Positions 17,060-24,928 of a stretch of DNA of 54,343 nt are shown here, in pieces. This DNA comes from Clostridia bacterium (GTDB taxonomy: Bacteria > Bacillota > Clostridia > Oscillospirales > UBA644), in contig JAGASR010000013.1 of assembly GCA_017621705.1 (NCBI GenBank), positions 1 to 54,343 on the forward strand, read 5' to 3'. The position numbers and the translations under genes were made by a program. Below the pieces are notes generated by a model that worked only from the letters and a program-made list of their open reading frames with translations, made no database searches and was not told the origin of the DNA. Position 1 is the stretch's first letter. Each line of letters begins with the position of its first letter.

Positions 17060-17093
17060 ATGAGTATTAAAATCTGATTTTCGGAGGTCTTTT

Positions 17094-17699
17094 ATGGATA
17101 ATAGAATAGAGAAATTTTTAAAAGAGCAGGATCGCATTATTGATGAGGACAGACAAAACACACTCATTTCTCTCGGCCTTACCGAAAAAGAATTTTCTCC
17201 CGACGGAAAACAGTCTCATTATTATCCTGACTGCACTTATGTTGACGGCGAAAAAAGATATTACCGCGAAGTTGCAATGACAGTTTCAGACGAAGAATAC
17301 GCGCTCATCGTCTCTAAAGCGGAGCAGGCAGAAGCTATACGTTTAAAGAACGAACAGCAGAAAAATTCTGTCAATTCCCGTCTTACCGTCAAAAAATGGC
17401 TTCCCGTTTTTGAAGCTCCGAAAGACGGTTCAGTTTCTAATGAGAAGCCCGAAAGCGGCAAAAGCAAGATCGCATCATATCTTCGCATTTGTGCTTGGGT
17501 GGTTTGTGTTCTTCTTGGTTTTGTCGGCATTGTTGTTTCAATCGAAGCAGAATCGATACTTAATCTTTTAGTTTATGCTTTAGGTGCAACGCTTGAAGTC
17601 TTGATGTTATATTACTATGCGGAAGTCCTGGATTCTCTTGCCGAATTAAAAGCGATCGCAAAAGGCGGATATAAATACAGCGAGATGCGAAAAAAGTAA
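17094..17699 (+). CDS. Hypothetical membrane protein (201 aa)
   Basis: Preceded by CGGAGG 7-8 bases before the ATG. The N-terminal half (residues 1-115) is soluble and charged, with a Tyr-rich patch (SHYYPDCTYVDGEKRYYRE) near residues 42-60. Two membrane segments follow (about 127-147 and 153-173), and a short Lys-rich C-terminus is likely cytosolic. No known family is recognised. Monocistronic, with its own promoter and terminator just upstream of hom. Confidence 0.7.
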   Translation: MDNRIEKFLKEQDRIIDEDRQNTLISLGLTEKEFSPDGKQSHYYPDCTYVDGEKRYYREVAMTVSDEEYALIVSKAEQAEAIRLKNEQQKNSVNSRLTVKKWLPVFEAPKDGSVSNEKPESGKSKIASYLRICAWVVCVLLGFVGIVVSIEAESILNLLVYALGATLEVLMLYYYAEVLDSLAELKAIAKGGYKYSEMRKK

Positions 17700-17708
17700 A
17701 AAACTTGC

Positions 17709-17758
17709 AAATTCCTTGTTTGTCTATAAAAGTTCACTTGACAAACAGGGAATTTTTT
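17709..17758 (+). terminator. Terminator overlapping the hom promoter
   Basis: A 16-bp stem (17709-17724 with 17740-17755, one G-T pair) around a 15-nt loop, followed by TTT. The downstream arm contains most of the TTGACA of the hom promoter. Confidence 0.8.
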
Positions 17759-17766
17759 AGTATAAT
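17738..17766 (+). promoter_or_regulatory. Consensus sigma-A promoter of hom-lysC
   Basis: TTGACA at 17738-17743, 17-bp spacer, TATAAT at 17761-17766, about 60 bp before the hom ATG. It is a perfect consensus match. The -35 lies in the 3-prime arm of the preceding terminator. The short leader (about 55 nt) leaves no room for a lysine or threonine riboswitch. Confidence 0.88.
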
Positions 17767-17828
17767 AATAAGATAAATCACCGATCGCGCTTTTGGGGTG
17801 TTCGGTAGGATGTTAGGATGTATATATT

Positions 17829-18890
17829 ATGATAAACGTTGCTGTTGTCGGCTTTGGCGTCGTCGGTTCGGGCGTCGTCGAGCTTCTCGATAAAAATAAC
17901 AGACTTTTTTCCAAAAAAATAGGTCAGGAAATCGCTTGCAAGTATATACTGGATATCAGAGAGTTTCCGGATAGTCCGTATGCCGATAAGTTTGTAAAAG
18001 ACTTTTCCGTTATCGAAAACGACCCCGAAATAAATGTCGTTGTCGAGACTGTCGGTGGCGCTACATATGCGTATGACTACACAAAGAGAGCTCTCCTTGC
18101 GGGCAAACACGTCGTTTCTTCCAATAAAGAACTCGTCGCTACTCACGCTCCCGAACTTCTTTCCATTGCAAGAGAGAAGGGTGTATGCTATCTTTTCGAA
18201 GCATCTGTCGGCGGCGGTATTCCCATTATCAACCCGATGTATCATTGTCTCGCCGCAAACGAGCTCAATAAGATCGTCGGCATAATGAACGGTACGACGA
18301 ACTATATTCTCACCAAAATGGTCAAAGACGGTATTACTTTCGAGACCGCTCTCAAGCAGGCACAGGAACTCGGCTATGCAGAACGTGACCCCTCTGCGGA
18401 TATAGACGGTATCGATACCGGCAGAAAGATCTGTATTCTCGCTTCTCTTGCTTTCGGCAGACATATTCATCCCGAAAATGTCATGACCAAAGGTATTCGC
18501 GGTATTTCTCTCGAAGATATCTATGAAGCGGATAAACAGGGTCTTTCCGTAAAACTTCTCGGTTGTGCAGAAAAGACCGAAGACGGCAATATTGAGATAT
18601 TTGTCGCTCCCTGCGCTATTCCCAAGGATCATCCTCTCGCAAATATCGAAGACGTGTTCAACGGTATTATGGTAACGGGTGACGCTATCGGCGACTGCAC
18701 TTTCTATGGCAGAGGCGCAGGCAAAATGCCTACCGCATCCGCAGTCGGCGGTGATATCATCGACTGCATCAAAGGCACCGAAAAGAGCAGCCTTTACTGG
18801 GTAGATGCCGATAACTCCGCATTTGTCCGCAGTTTTGATAAACTTGATCTTGAATATTTTAAGAACGATATCGTTCTTCTTAAGGAGTAA
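17829..18890 (+). CDS. hom: Homoserine dehydrogenase
   Basis: Reduces aspartate semialdehyde to homoserine on the way to threonine and methionine. The NAD(P) loop VGFGVVGSGV is at residues 6-15, followed by the catalytic-domain motifs GGGIPIINPM, GIMNGTTNYILTKM, EADP-like AERDPSADIDG and GRGAGKMPTASAVGGDI. At 353 aa it lacks the C-terminal ACT domain of many bacterial enzymes (about 430 aa), so allosteric control by threonine at that domain is absent here. The start is preceded by a weak TAGGATG. Its stop is within the ribosome binding site of lysC, so the two are cotranscribed. Confidence 0.95.
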   Translation: MINVAVVGFGVVGSGVVELLDKNNRLFSKKIGQEIACKYILDIREFPDSPYADKFVKDFSVIENDPEINVVVETVGGATYAYDYTKRALLAGKHVVSSNKELVATHAPELLSIAREKGVCYLFEASVGGGIPIINPMYHCLAANELNKIVGIMNGTTNYILTKMVKDGITFETALKQAQELGYAERDPSADIDGIDTGRKICILASLAFGRHIHPENVMTKGIRGISLEDIYEADKQGLSVKLLGCAEKTEDGNIEIFVAPCAIPKDHPLANIEDVFNGIMVTGDAIGDCTFYGRGAGKMPTASAVGGDIIDCIKGTEKSSLYWVDADNSAFVRSFDKLDLEYFKNDIVLLKE

Positions 18891-18896
18891 TAAATT

Positions 18897-20090
18897 TTGA
18901 GCCTGATAGTTCAGAAATTCGGTGGCAGTTCGGTTGCCGACGCCGAACGTATCCGCAGAGTTGCGGGTATTATTACCGATACTTATAAGGACGGCAATGA
19001 TGTTATCGTAGTTGTTTCCGCTCAGGGCGACACAACCGACGATCTCATCGAAAAAGCACATGAAATAAACGCAAAACCGTCAAAACGTGAAATGGATATG
19101 CTTCTTACCACAGGTGAGCAGGCATCCGCCGCACTTCTTGCCATGGCTATTGAAGCTCTCGGTTTTCCCGTCACTTCTCTTAACGCATGGCAGGTCGGCA
19201 TTACTTCCGACAGCAAATATTCCAATGCCCGTATTAAAACAATTTCCGACGAACGTCTTCGCCGCGAACTTGACCAGCACAAGATCATCATCTGCGCAGG
19301 CTTCCAGGGCATCAACAAATTTGACGATATCACAACTCTCGGCAGAGGTGGAAGCGATACCACAGCCGTTGCTATCGCCGCAACTCTGAGAGCCGATCTC
19401 TGTCAGATCTTTACCGACGTTGACGGTGTTTATACCGCTGACCCCCGTAAAGCCCCCAATGCTAAAAAACTCAATGAAATAACATACGACGAAATGCTTG
19501 AGCTTGCATCTCTCGGTGCGCAGGTACTCTGCAACCGTTCTGTTGAGCTTGCGAAGAAATACAGAGTAAATCTCGAAGTCTGCTCAAGTTTCAAACGTGT
19601 TCCCGGTACCATCGTTAAGGAGGATGTAAAAGTGGAAAAAATGCTCATCACAGGCGTTGCTAAAGATAACAACGTCACCCGTATATCTGTCATCGGTCTC
19701 GATGATATCCCCGGCGTTGCCTTCAAACTGTTCTCTCTTCTCGGACAGAACAATATTAACGTAGATATTATTCTTCAGTCTATCGGCCGTCACGGCACAA
19801 AGGATATTTCCTTCACCGTTGCTTCCGACAATACTCAGACTGCTCTCGATATTCTCCACGAATGCTATCCCGACAATACCATAACTCACGACGATAACGT
19901 TTCCAAAGTTTCTGTCGTAGGTTCCGGTATGCAGTCCAACGCAGGCGTTGCCGCTAAGATGTTCGAAGCGCTCTATTCCGTAGGCGTAAATATTCAGATG
20001 ATCAGCACTTCCGAGATCAAGATCAGTGTTCTTATCGACCGTAATGACAGCGATAAGGCTCTTGTTGCTATCCACGACGCATTTATCTGA
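18897..20090 (+). CDS. lysC: Aspartate kinase (TTG start)
   Basis: Phosphorylates aspartate, the first step to Lys, Thr and Met. The family start is QKFGGSS (residues 5-11); nucleotide and aspartate regions include TTGEQASAALL, GFQGIN and LGRGGSDTTA, and two ACT regulatory domains fill about residues 260-397 (SVIGLDDIPGVAFKLF, VVGSGMQSNAGVAAKMF). At 397 aa it has the length of the mono-functional Lys/Thr-regulated class. The start is TTG at 18897: AAGGAG at 18882-18887 overlaps the hom stop, 9 bases upstream, and no ATG fits. Cotranscribed with hom. Confidence 0.95.
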   Translation: MSLIVQKFGGSSVADAERIRRVAGIITDTYKDGNDVIVVVSAQGDTTDDLIEKAHEINAKPSKREMDMLLTTGEQASAALLAMAIEALGFPVTSLNAWQVGITSDSKYSNARIKTISDERLRRELDQHKIIICAGFQGINKFDDITTLGRGGSDTTAVAIAATLRADLCQIFTDVDGVYTADPRKAPNAKKLNEITYDEMLELASLGAQVLCNRSVELAKKYRVNLEVCSSFKRVPGTIVKEDVKVEKMLITGVAKDNNVTRISVIGLDDIPGVAFKLFSLLGQNNINVDIILQSIGRHGTKDISFTVASDNTQTALDILHECYPDNTITHDDNVSKVSVVGSGMQSNAGVAAKMFEALYSVGVNIQMISTSEIKISVLIDRNDSDKALVAIHDAFI

Positions 20091-20095
20091 TTTAT

Positions 20096-20884
20096 ATGAA
20101 TAAGATAAAAGAACTGTTATCGGAATCCTTCGGTGACTCCGTAACGTATCTCGATTTTCTCGAAAAAATAGGTTTTCTGCGTTTGGATGAGGCTTTTGTT
20201 CTCTCTCACGAAGATCGCCCTGTATCAGTTCTTTTTGTCAAAAAATATCCGCTCAACCTTGCCTCCGGCACGGGTTGGGCGGACTATATTTTTTATGCGG
20301 CAACTTCTCCCGAATACCGCGGAAAAGGTCTTATGGGAAAGCTCCTTAAAGATACTCTTTCTACACTGAAAACGAGGGGAGGGGACTGTGCCGTCCTGAT
20401 CCCCGCAGAAAAATCTCTCTTCGATTTCTATTCGAAATTCGGGTTTGAAACGGCTTTTTCCCTCGATCAAAAAGAATTTTTGCCTTTCGATAACGGCGTA
20501 AAGATCTATATCCCGTCCGAATCCGAGACGAAAAAGTTCTATACGCATTATTTTGATAAATACGGAAAACGTAGAAATACCGTCTATAAATCCGAAGAGA
20601 TTTTTAGTCAATCTGTTTCCGAAAACCTTTTTGATACAGCGTCATCTGCGGTTTTGACAGACGGAAATTCATTTGCTTTTGCCTCTTTCGGAGAAAAAAT
20701 AATTCTTCGCGAACCTGTTTCTGATGATATTCCGTCTTTTGCGAAAGCCGTTGCTTTTAAATACGAAAGACCTGTAATAGTTTCTTTGCCGACCGAAAAT
20801 AGAGGTACCCCTCTCGGCATGATCTTCCGGTATAACGGTAACTCTGTCGTTCCGCCTCTTTATATGGATAATATGCTTAATTAA
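20096..20884 (+). CDS. GNAT family N-acetyltransferase (262 aa)
   Basis: The acetyl-CoA loop is SPEYRGKGLMGKLLKDTL (about residues 70-87), followed by FYSKFGFE, the usual family C-motif. The remaining C-terminal half (about 130-262) is a second domain like that of Eis-type or YitI-like acetyltransferases. It begins 5 bp after the lysC stop, so it is expressed with hom-lysC, possibly by translational coupling because no strong ribosome binding site is seen. The acceptor is unknown. Confidence 0.8.
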   Translation: MNKIKELLSESFGDSVTYLDFLEKIGFLRLDEAFVLSHEDRPVSVLFVKKYPLNLASGTGWADYIFYAATSPEYRGKGLMGKLLKDTLSTLKTRGGDCAVLIPAEKSLFDFYSKFGFETAFSLDQKEFLPFDNGVKIYIPSESETKKFYTHYFDKYGKRRNTVYKSEEIFSQSVSENLFDTASSAVLTDGNSFAFASFGEKIILREPVSDDIPSFAKAVAFKYERPVIVSLPTENRGTPLGMIFRYNGNSVVPPLYMDNMLN

Positions 20885-20913
20885 AAGAACCGAAGTTTTA
20901 ACTTCGGTTCTTT
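20884..20913. terminator. Bidirectional terminator between convergent genes
   Basis: Perfect 13-bp stem (AAAGAACCGAAGT and its complement) with a 4-nt loop, flanked by A and T runs. It ends the hom-lysC-GNAT run and the minus-strand lipoprotein gene. Confidence 0.9.
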
Positions 20914-20930
20914 ACTGTTAATATCGGTTT

Positions 20931-22370
20931 TTATTCGGGCCAGAGTTCTTTCATCGTATCTTTTGCGGAAGCTATTTCGCTATTGATAATATTCTGGTTT
21001 TTCGTTTTGTATGAATCGATGATCTCGGATATGGCTTTGTTCTTTCTTTCTGTTACGGATTCATTGAAAAGTCTCATGCCTTCAATAAAGTAGTTGTATT
21101 CCGTATTTTCAAACATTTTAAAGAAAATATCAGCATCTCTGTCGTCAAAGAAATAGTTGTATGCCATAAAGTCTTTTATTTCTTCTTTATCTTCAAAGCC
21201 TTCGAGCGGTTCGTACAGCTTATCGATAATAAATGCGGAAGATTCGACGTTTTTACTGAGTATCGAGAAGGCCATCATTGAACGCATACTTTCGTGAACA
21301 GAGAAAATATATCCCGGTTCAACGTCCGGACCTGTGGGAATAGGCAGAATAGCATAGTTTTCTACATTCTTTGAGATCTTTCCGTTATAACCGAAAAGCT
21401 GTTCGGTGTCAACGACCGTAAGAATTGCCAGTCCGTCAACGAACACATTTACAACGGGATCGGGCTCTGTGTTGACATGGTCAATCGTATAAGCAAATTC
21501 GCCGTTATATATTTTTCTGAATTCTTCAATAGCTTTTAATGCCTGATTATCTGTGTAGCCCCAATAATATGAGCCGTCGTCTTTTGCCTTGATCATTGCG
21601 TCACCGTTCGAACGGAGAAGCATTTCTCCGAGATACGGGGGATGAGCGGACATACCGTATATCTTTGTTTCGCCGCCTTCGATAACAGTGCCCATTACAA
21701 GTGTTTCTTCAAATTTTTCCCAGTTCCATTCCTTGTTTTCAACTGTTTCGCGAAGATCGGGAATACCGAGAGTTGATGCAAGGGTCATGTTTGCAACGAA
21801 CGGATAACCGAACGAAGAATAGTTCAGTTCGGGCCATGATGCGGGAAGAATACCGTAAAGCTGTCCGTCCCAGCACATACTTTCGAGCATGTAGCTCGTT
21901 CCCCATTTTTCTGAATCGGTATAATCTATATATTCGCTTAAAGAATTGATGCTCTGGTAAAGTCCCGGTTTTATCGAAGAACTCATAAGGTCGGATCTGC
22001 CCTGGAGTACGTCGCAATAAAAAACACCGGACAGAGAATGAGTATTGAATTTATCGAGACTTGCGCCGTCAATGTTATAAAACGGATCAATAGTACAGTT
22101 ATAGGTTTTTTCTATATCGGAAATTCTTTTTGCGGCTTCGTCGGCAAAAAGTGTACCCGAGTTGAAACCCAGGACGCTTTCCGAGCTTTGGTCACCGAAG
22201 AGCGTAGAAGTTGTTATTGCATATGTCATTGTAAAACCGTTAAGGTCTTCCGCAATTCCGGTTTCTTCGTTAAAACTAACGTCGAAAACCTCTTCGGTTG
22301 CTTGTCCGCAAGCGGTTGCAAAGATCATGAGAGATAAGATCATTGCAATGAATTTAATCGTTCTTTTCAT
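20931..22370 (-). CDS. Orphan extracellular solute-binding lipoprotein, paralogue of the one at 11768
   Basis: A family-1 type solute-binding protein, 479 aa. The signal peptide ends in a lipobox (ATAC, Cys21). Many segments align with the 483-aa lipoprotein at 11768-13219: SWPELNYSSFGYP against LWPELTHINFGYP, TVENKEWNWEKFEE against YVENKQWTWDKFEE, GPDVEPGY, YEPLEGFED and YNYFFDDRDADIFF. They are clear paralogues in different contexts. There is no permease or ATPase next to it and it appears monocistronic, facing a terminator. Ligand is unknown; aromatic residues suggest carbohydrate. Confidence 0.82.
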   Translation of the reverse strand: MKRTIKFIAMILSLMIFATACGQATEEVFDVSFNEETGIAEDLNGFTMTYAITTSTLFGDQSSESVLGFNSGTLFADEAAKRISDIEKTYNCTIDPFYNIDGASLDKFNTHSLSGVFYCDVLQGRSDLMSSSIKPGLYQSINSLSEYIDYTDSEKWGTSYMLESMCWDGQLYGILPASWPELNYSSFGYPFVANMTLASTLGIPDLRETVENKEWNWEKFEETLVMGTVIEGGETKIYGMSAHPPYLGEMLLRSNGDAMIKAKDDGSYYWGYTDNQALKAIEEFRKIYNGEFAYTIDHVNTEPDPVVNVFVDGLAILTVVDTEQLFGYNGKISKNVENYAILPIPTGPDVEPGYIFSVHESMRSMMAFSILSKNVESSAFIIDKLYEPLEGFEDKEEIKDFMAYNYFFDDRDADIFFKMFENTEYNYFIEGMRLFNESVTERKNKAISEIIDSYKTKNQNIINSEIASAKDTMKELWPE

Positions 22371-22417
22371 TATTGTATCAGTGCTTAAAAAGCAATTTTC
22401 CCCTTTTTTGTAAGTAT

Positions 22418-22447
22418 ACTGCCGGATCTAGTTTTCGACCCGGCAGT
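22418..22447. terminator. Hairpin between the epimerase homologue and the lipoprotein gene
   Basis: An 11-bp stem ACTGCCGGATC / GACCCGGCAGT with one mismatch and an 8-nt loop. T-rich sequence follows on the plus strand, but the minus-strand side, which would serve the upstream minus-strand genes, is less T-rich. It may act as a weak terminator or only as an mRNA hairpin. Confidence 0.5.
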
Positions 22448-22455
22448 TTTTATTA

Positions 22456-23340
22456 TTAGTTTATTTCAACAGAATACTGTGCAGCGTAAGATTTTCCGGG
22501 CTCGAGAGTGATGATCGCAGGCTTTTCGGTAAGCTCTTCGTCGCTTGTAACTTCCGAGGGAAGTCCGTTCCACGGTTCAATGCAGATATACGGAGCCTCG
22601 GTGCAGGGTTTATGCCAGATTCCGAGATAGTCAAAATCCGCAAAATCAACAACGATCGAGCTCTTGGATTTTTCGGAACCGACGGTGAGTTTTCTCGATT
22701 TCATATCCGCAAGAATGATAGCGTCGTTATCGAAAAGATTATGACGGAGCGGAAGAACTTTATTGTTTTCGAGAACGTACGGACGTTTGTCACCGGTAAT
22801 GAAGCAATTATCGCAGATAACTTCGTTCGGAGTGCATTCGTCTTCGAAAACGATAGAATAGTCTTCGAATTTTTCGCCTTCGTTGATGGGAACGTTAAAT
22901 CCGGGATGTGCGCCGACAGAGAAGTACATGACTTTATTATCAGTGTTCTTAACGTCGTATTTAACGGTGAATTTGTTACCGTCAAGCGTGAAGATAACGT
23001 TGAAATCAAATTCAAAAGGATAACATTTGAGCGTTTCGGGAGAAGAAGAAATGCCGAAAGTTATACTGTTTTCTGTATGGTTTCTTACTTCAAGCTCGGA
23101 GATCTTAACAAAACCGTGAGGGCTTCTGATCTCGTAAACGGTATCTCCGATCTTATATTTGCCTTCTTTTACTCTTCCTACGATCGGGAAAAGGTTGGGG
23201 GAGCGACCTGTCCAGAATTCGGGGTTGCCCTGCCAGAGATATTCTCTGTTTTCATTGTTTTTATTGATGATTGAACGGATTTCGCCGCCGAGAGTATCAA
23301 AGGTAAGTTTGAGCGCACTGTTTTCAAGAATGTATTCCAT
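22456..23340 (-). CDS. Aldose 1-epimerase family protein (LacX-like)
   Basis: The galactose-mutarotase-like beta-supersandwich family. Visible are NLFPIVGRV (about residues 49-57), SPHGF near 73-77, SVGAHPGFN near 141-149 (His145 as the catalytic acid candidate) and the Glu of CIEPWNG (about 262) as the base candidate. At 294 aa it is typical of the LacX/YeaD-type subgroup, which interconvert anomers of sugars or sugar phosphates. It is 34 bp after galU on the same strand, with a strong GGGAGGAA before the ATG. Cytoplasmic. Confidence 0.88.
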   Translation of the reverse strand: MEYILENSALKLTFDTLGGEIRSIINKNNENREYLWQGNPEFWTGRSPNLFPIVGRVKEGKYKIGDTVYEIRSPHGFVKISELEVRNHTENSITFGISSSPETLKCYPFEFDFNVIFTLDGNKFTVKYDVKNTDNKVMYFSVGAHPGFNVPINEGEKFEDYSIVFEDECTPNEVICDNCFITGDKRPYVLENNKVLPLRHNLFDNDAIILADMKSRKLTVGSEKSKSSIVVDFADFDYLGIWHKPCTEAPYICIEPWNGLPSEVTSDEELTEKPAIITLEPGKSYAAQYSVEIN

Positions 23341-23374
23341 GGAAATTCCTCCCTGATTAATTTGATTTTATTAA

Positions 23375-24253
23375 TTACAGAGTCTTGCAGAATTCTTTGA
23401 GATATTCGCGGAAGCCTTCGCCGATTTCGGGATGTTTGAGCGCCATTTCAACCTGAGCTTCCATAACGCCGAGTTTGTTACCCATATCGTATCTCTTGCC
23501 GATGAAGTCAACAGCTACCATGCCGTCGGTGTTGGAAAGAACCTTCATAGCGTCGGTGAGGAAGATCTCGCCGTTGTTGAACGTGGTCTTGTCGAGAAGA
23601 TCGTAGATCTTTGCGGGAAGAACCATTCTGCCGAGGCAGGAGAAGAGAGAGAATACCTGTTCGGGCTTCGGTTTTTCGATCATATCGGTAAGATCGTAAA
23701 CGTTGTCATGAATATTTTCAACCTTCATGGAAGAATAGCTGGTGATCTGTTCGGGAGTTACTGCCTGAACGCCGACAACACCTTTGCCTGTCTCGTTGTA
23801 TGCATCGATAAGCTGTTTTGCAACGGGATATTCTTCGTTGATGATAACGTCATCGCCGTAGCAGACAACGAACGGATCGTCACCCGTAAATGCGCGTGCT
23901 TCCATAAGAGCGTTGCCGGTACCGAGCATTTCTTTCTGACGCGCATAGCAGATTCTTACGTTCTTTGCAATACCCTGAACGGAATCGAGAAGTGCTTTTT
24001 TCTTTTCGCCGCCTGCGATAAGTCTCTCTTCGAGTTCGGGAGATTTGTCGAAATGGTCTTCGATAAGGGTCTTGCCTCTCGAAATAATAATCATTATGTT
24101 ATCAATGCCGCTGTTTGCGAGTTCTTCAACAATATACTGAAGAGCGGGTTTGTCAACGATCGGGAAAAGTTCCTTGGGAACGGATTTTGTAGCAGGAAGC
24201 ATTCTCGTTCCGAGACCTGCTGCGAGGATTACTGCTTTTGTTACTTTTTTCAT
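23375..24253 (-). CDS. galU: UTP-glucose-1-phosphate uridylyltransferase
   Basis: Makes UDP-glucose from UTP and glucose-1-phosphate for envelope polysaccharides and glycolipids. The nucleotide-binding start is ILAAGLGTRMLPATKSVPKE, with KELFPIVDKPALQYIVEE next. The segment VVCYGDDVIINEE carries the metal-binding Asp, followed by the uridine-binding EKPKPEQVFS region. At 292 aa it has the normal bacterial length. Preceded by CAAGGAG. Downstream of the TIGR03960/TIGR03936 pair and upstream of the aldose-1-epimerase homologue in what looks like one transcript. Confidence 0.95.
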   Translation of the reverse strand: MKKVTKAVILAAGLGTRMLPATKSVPKELFPIVDKPALQYIVEELANSGIDNIMIIISRGKTLIEDHFDKSPELEERLIAGGEKKKALLDSVQGIAKNVRICYARQKEMLGTGNALMEARAFTGDDPFVVCYGDDVIINEEYPVAKQLIDAYNETGKGVVGVQAVTPEQITSYSSMKVENIHDNVYDLTDMIEKPKPEQVFSLFSCLGRMVLPAKIYDLLDKTTFNNGEIFLTDAMKVLSNTDGMVAVDFIGKRYDMGNKLGVMEAQVEMALKHPEIGEGFREYLKEFCKTL

Positions 24254-24295
24254 AACTGTCTATCTCCTTGGTTTTATATTTAAAATAAAGTGTTT

Positions 24296-24928
24296 TTATC
24301 TGAAGATTTCAGAATTCTTTGCAAGGAAAGAGATTCTGGATATTTCAAAGATCGTATCGTCTCCGGTCTTTTCGGAAAACGCACCCGTAAGCAGTGTAGG
24401 GCTGATATTTGTTTCGTTGCCGCAAGGTGCAATCGCTTCGAAAATCACATAACCGTCTTTGCTTTCGGACTCTTTGATCGAGATCTCCGCTTTCAGATCG
24501 ACGGTCGTTTCTCCGCGCTTTGTTTTCTTTGAAACCAATATTTCGGGGCTTGCGATGAATTCTTTGAATTTCTCGCTGATATTTTCGGGGATCTTTATTT
24601 CGTATACGGCTTTTTCGACATATTTGAAATCTTTGTCCGAATCGTAGATCTCTTTGAAAGAAATACCTTCGGGGGCCGCTTTGTTCATTCTGTCAAGAAG
24701 CTCTTTATAATCGGCTTTCTCATTGAGCTTTATATCGAGAAGTTCGTTTTCGCCGTAAACACCGATTGGAAGTGCTGCTGAGAAAACCATGTACGGATGG
24801 GGATTGAAACCCTCTGTATACCATATGGGAACATTTGCTCGGGCGAACATTCTTGCCATGCAGCGGGTAAGATCAAGATGTGAAATATATTTCGCATATC
24901 CTGTCTTTGAAAAAACTATTCTTGTCAC
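24296..24928 (-). CDS. TIGR03936 / DUF2344 radical-SAM-associated protein (GTG start)
   Basis: Recognised by RIVFSKTGYAKYISHLDLTR at the N-terminus, then ARANVPIWYTEGFNPHPYMVFSAALPIG, the signature of TIGR03936. The family always accompanies the TIGR03960 B12-binding radical SAM protein encoded just upstream; its role is unknown, possibly RNA modification. I place the start at the GTG overlapping the upstream stop (GTGA, 4 bp), since AAGGGGG lies 10 bases upstream; an in-frame ATG seven codons earlier lies inside that ribosome binding site region. Confidence 0.85.
   Translation of the reverse strand: MTRIVFSKTGYAKYISHLDLTRCMARMFARANVPIWYTEGFNPHPYMVFSAALPIGVYGENELLDIKLNEKADYKELLDRMNKAAPEGISFKEIYDSDKDFKYVEKAVYEIKIPENISEKFKEFIASPEILVSKKTKRGETTVDLKAEISIKESESKDGYVIFEAIAPCGNETNISPTLLTGAFSEKTGDDTIFEISRISFLAKNSEIFR

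Noticed and set aside
17767..17828. Riboswitch (lysine or threonine type) before hom
   Set aside because: The leader is only about 55 nt and shows no conserved aptamer features.
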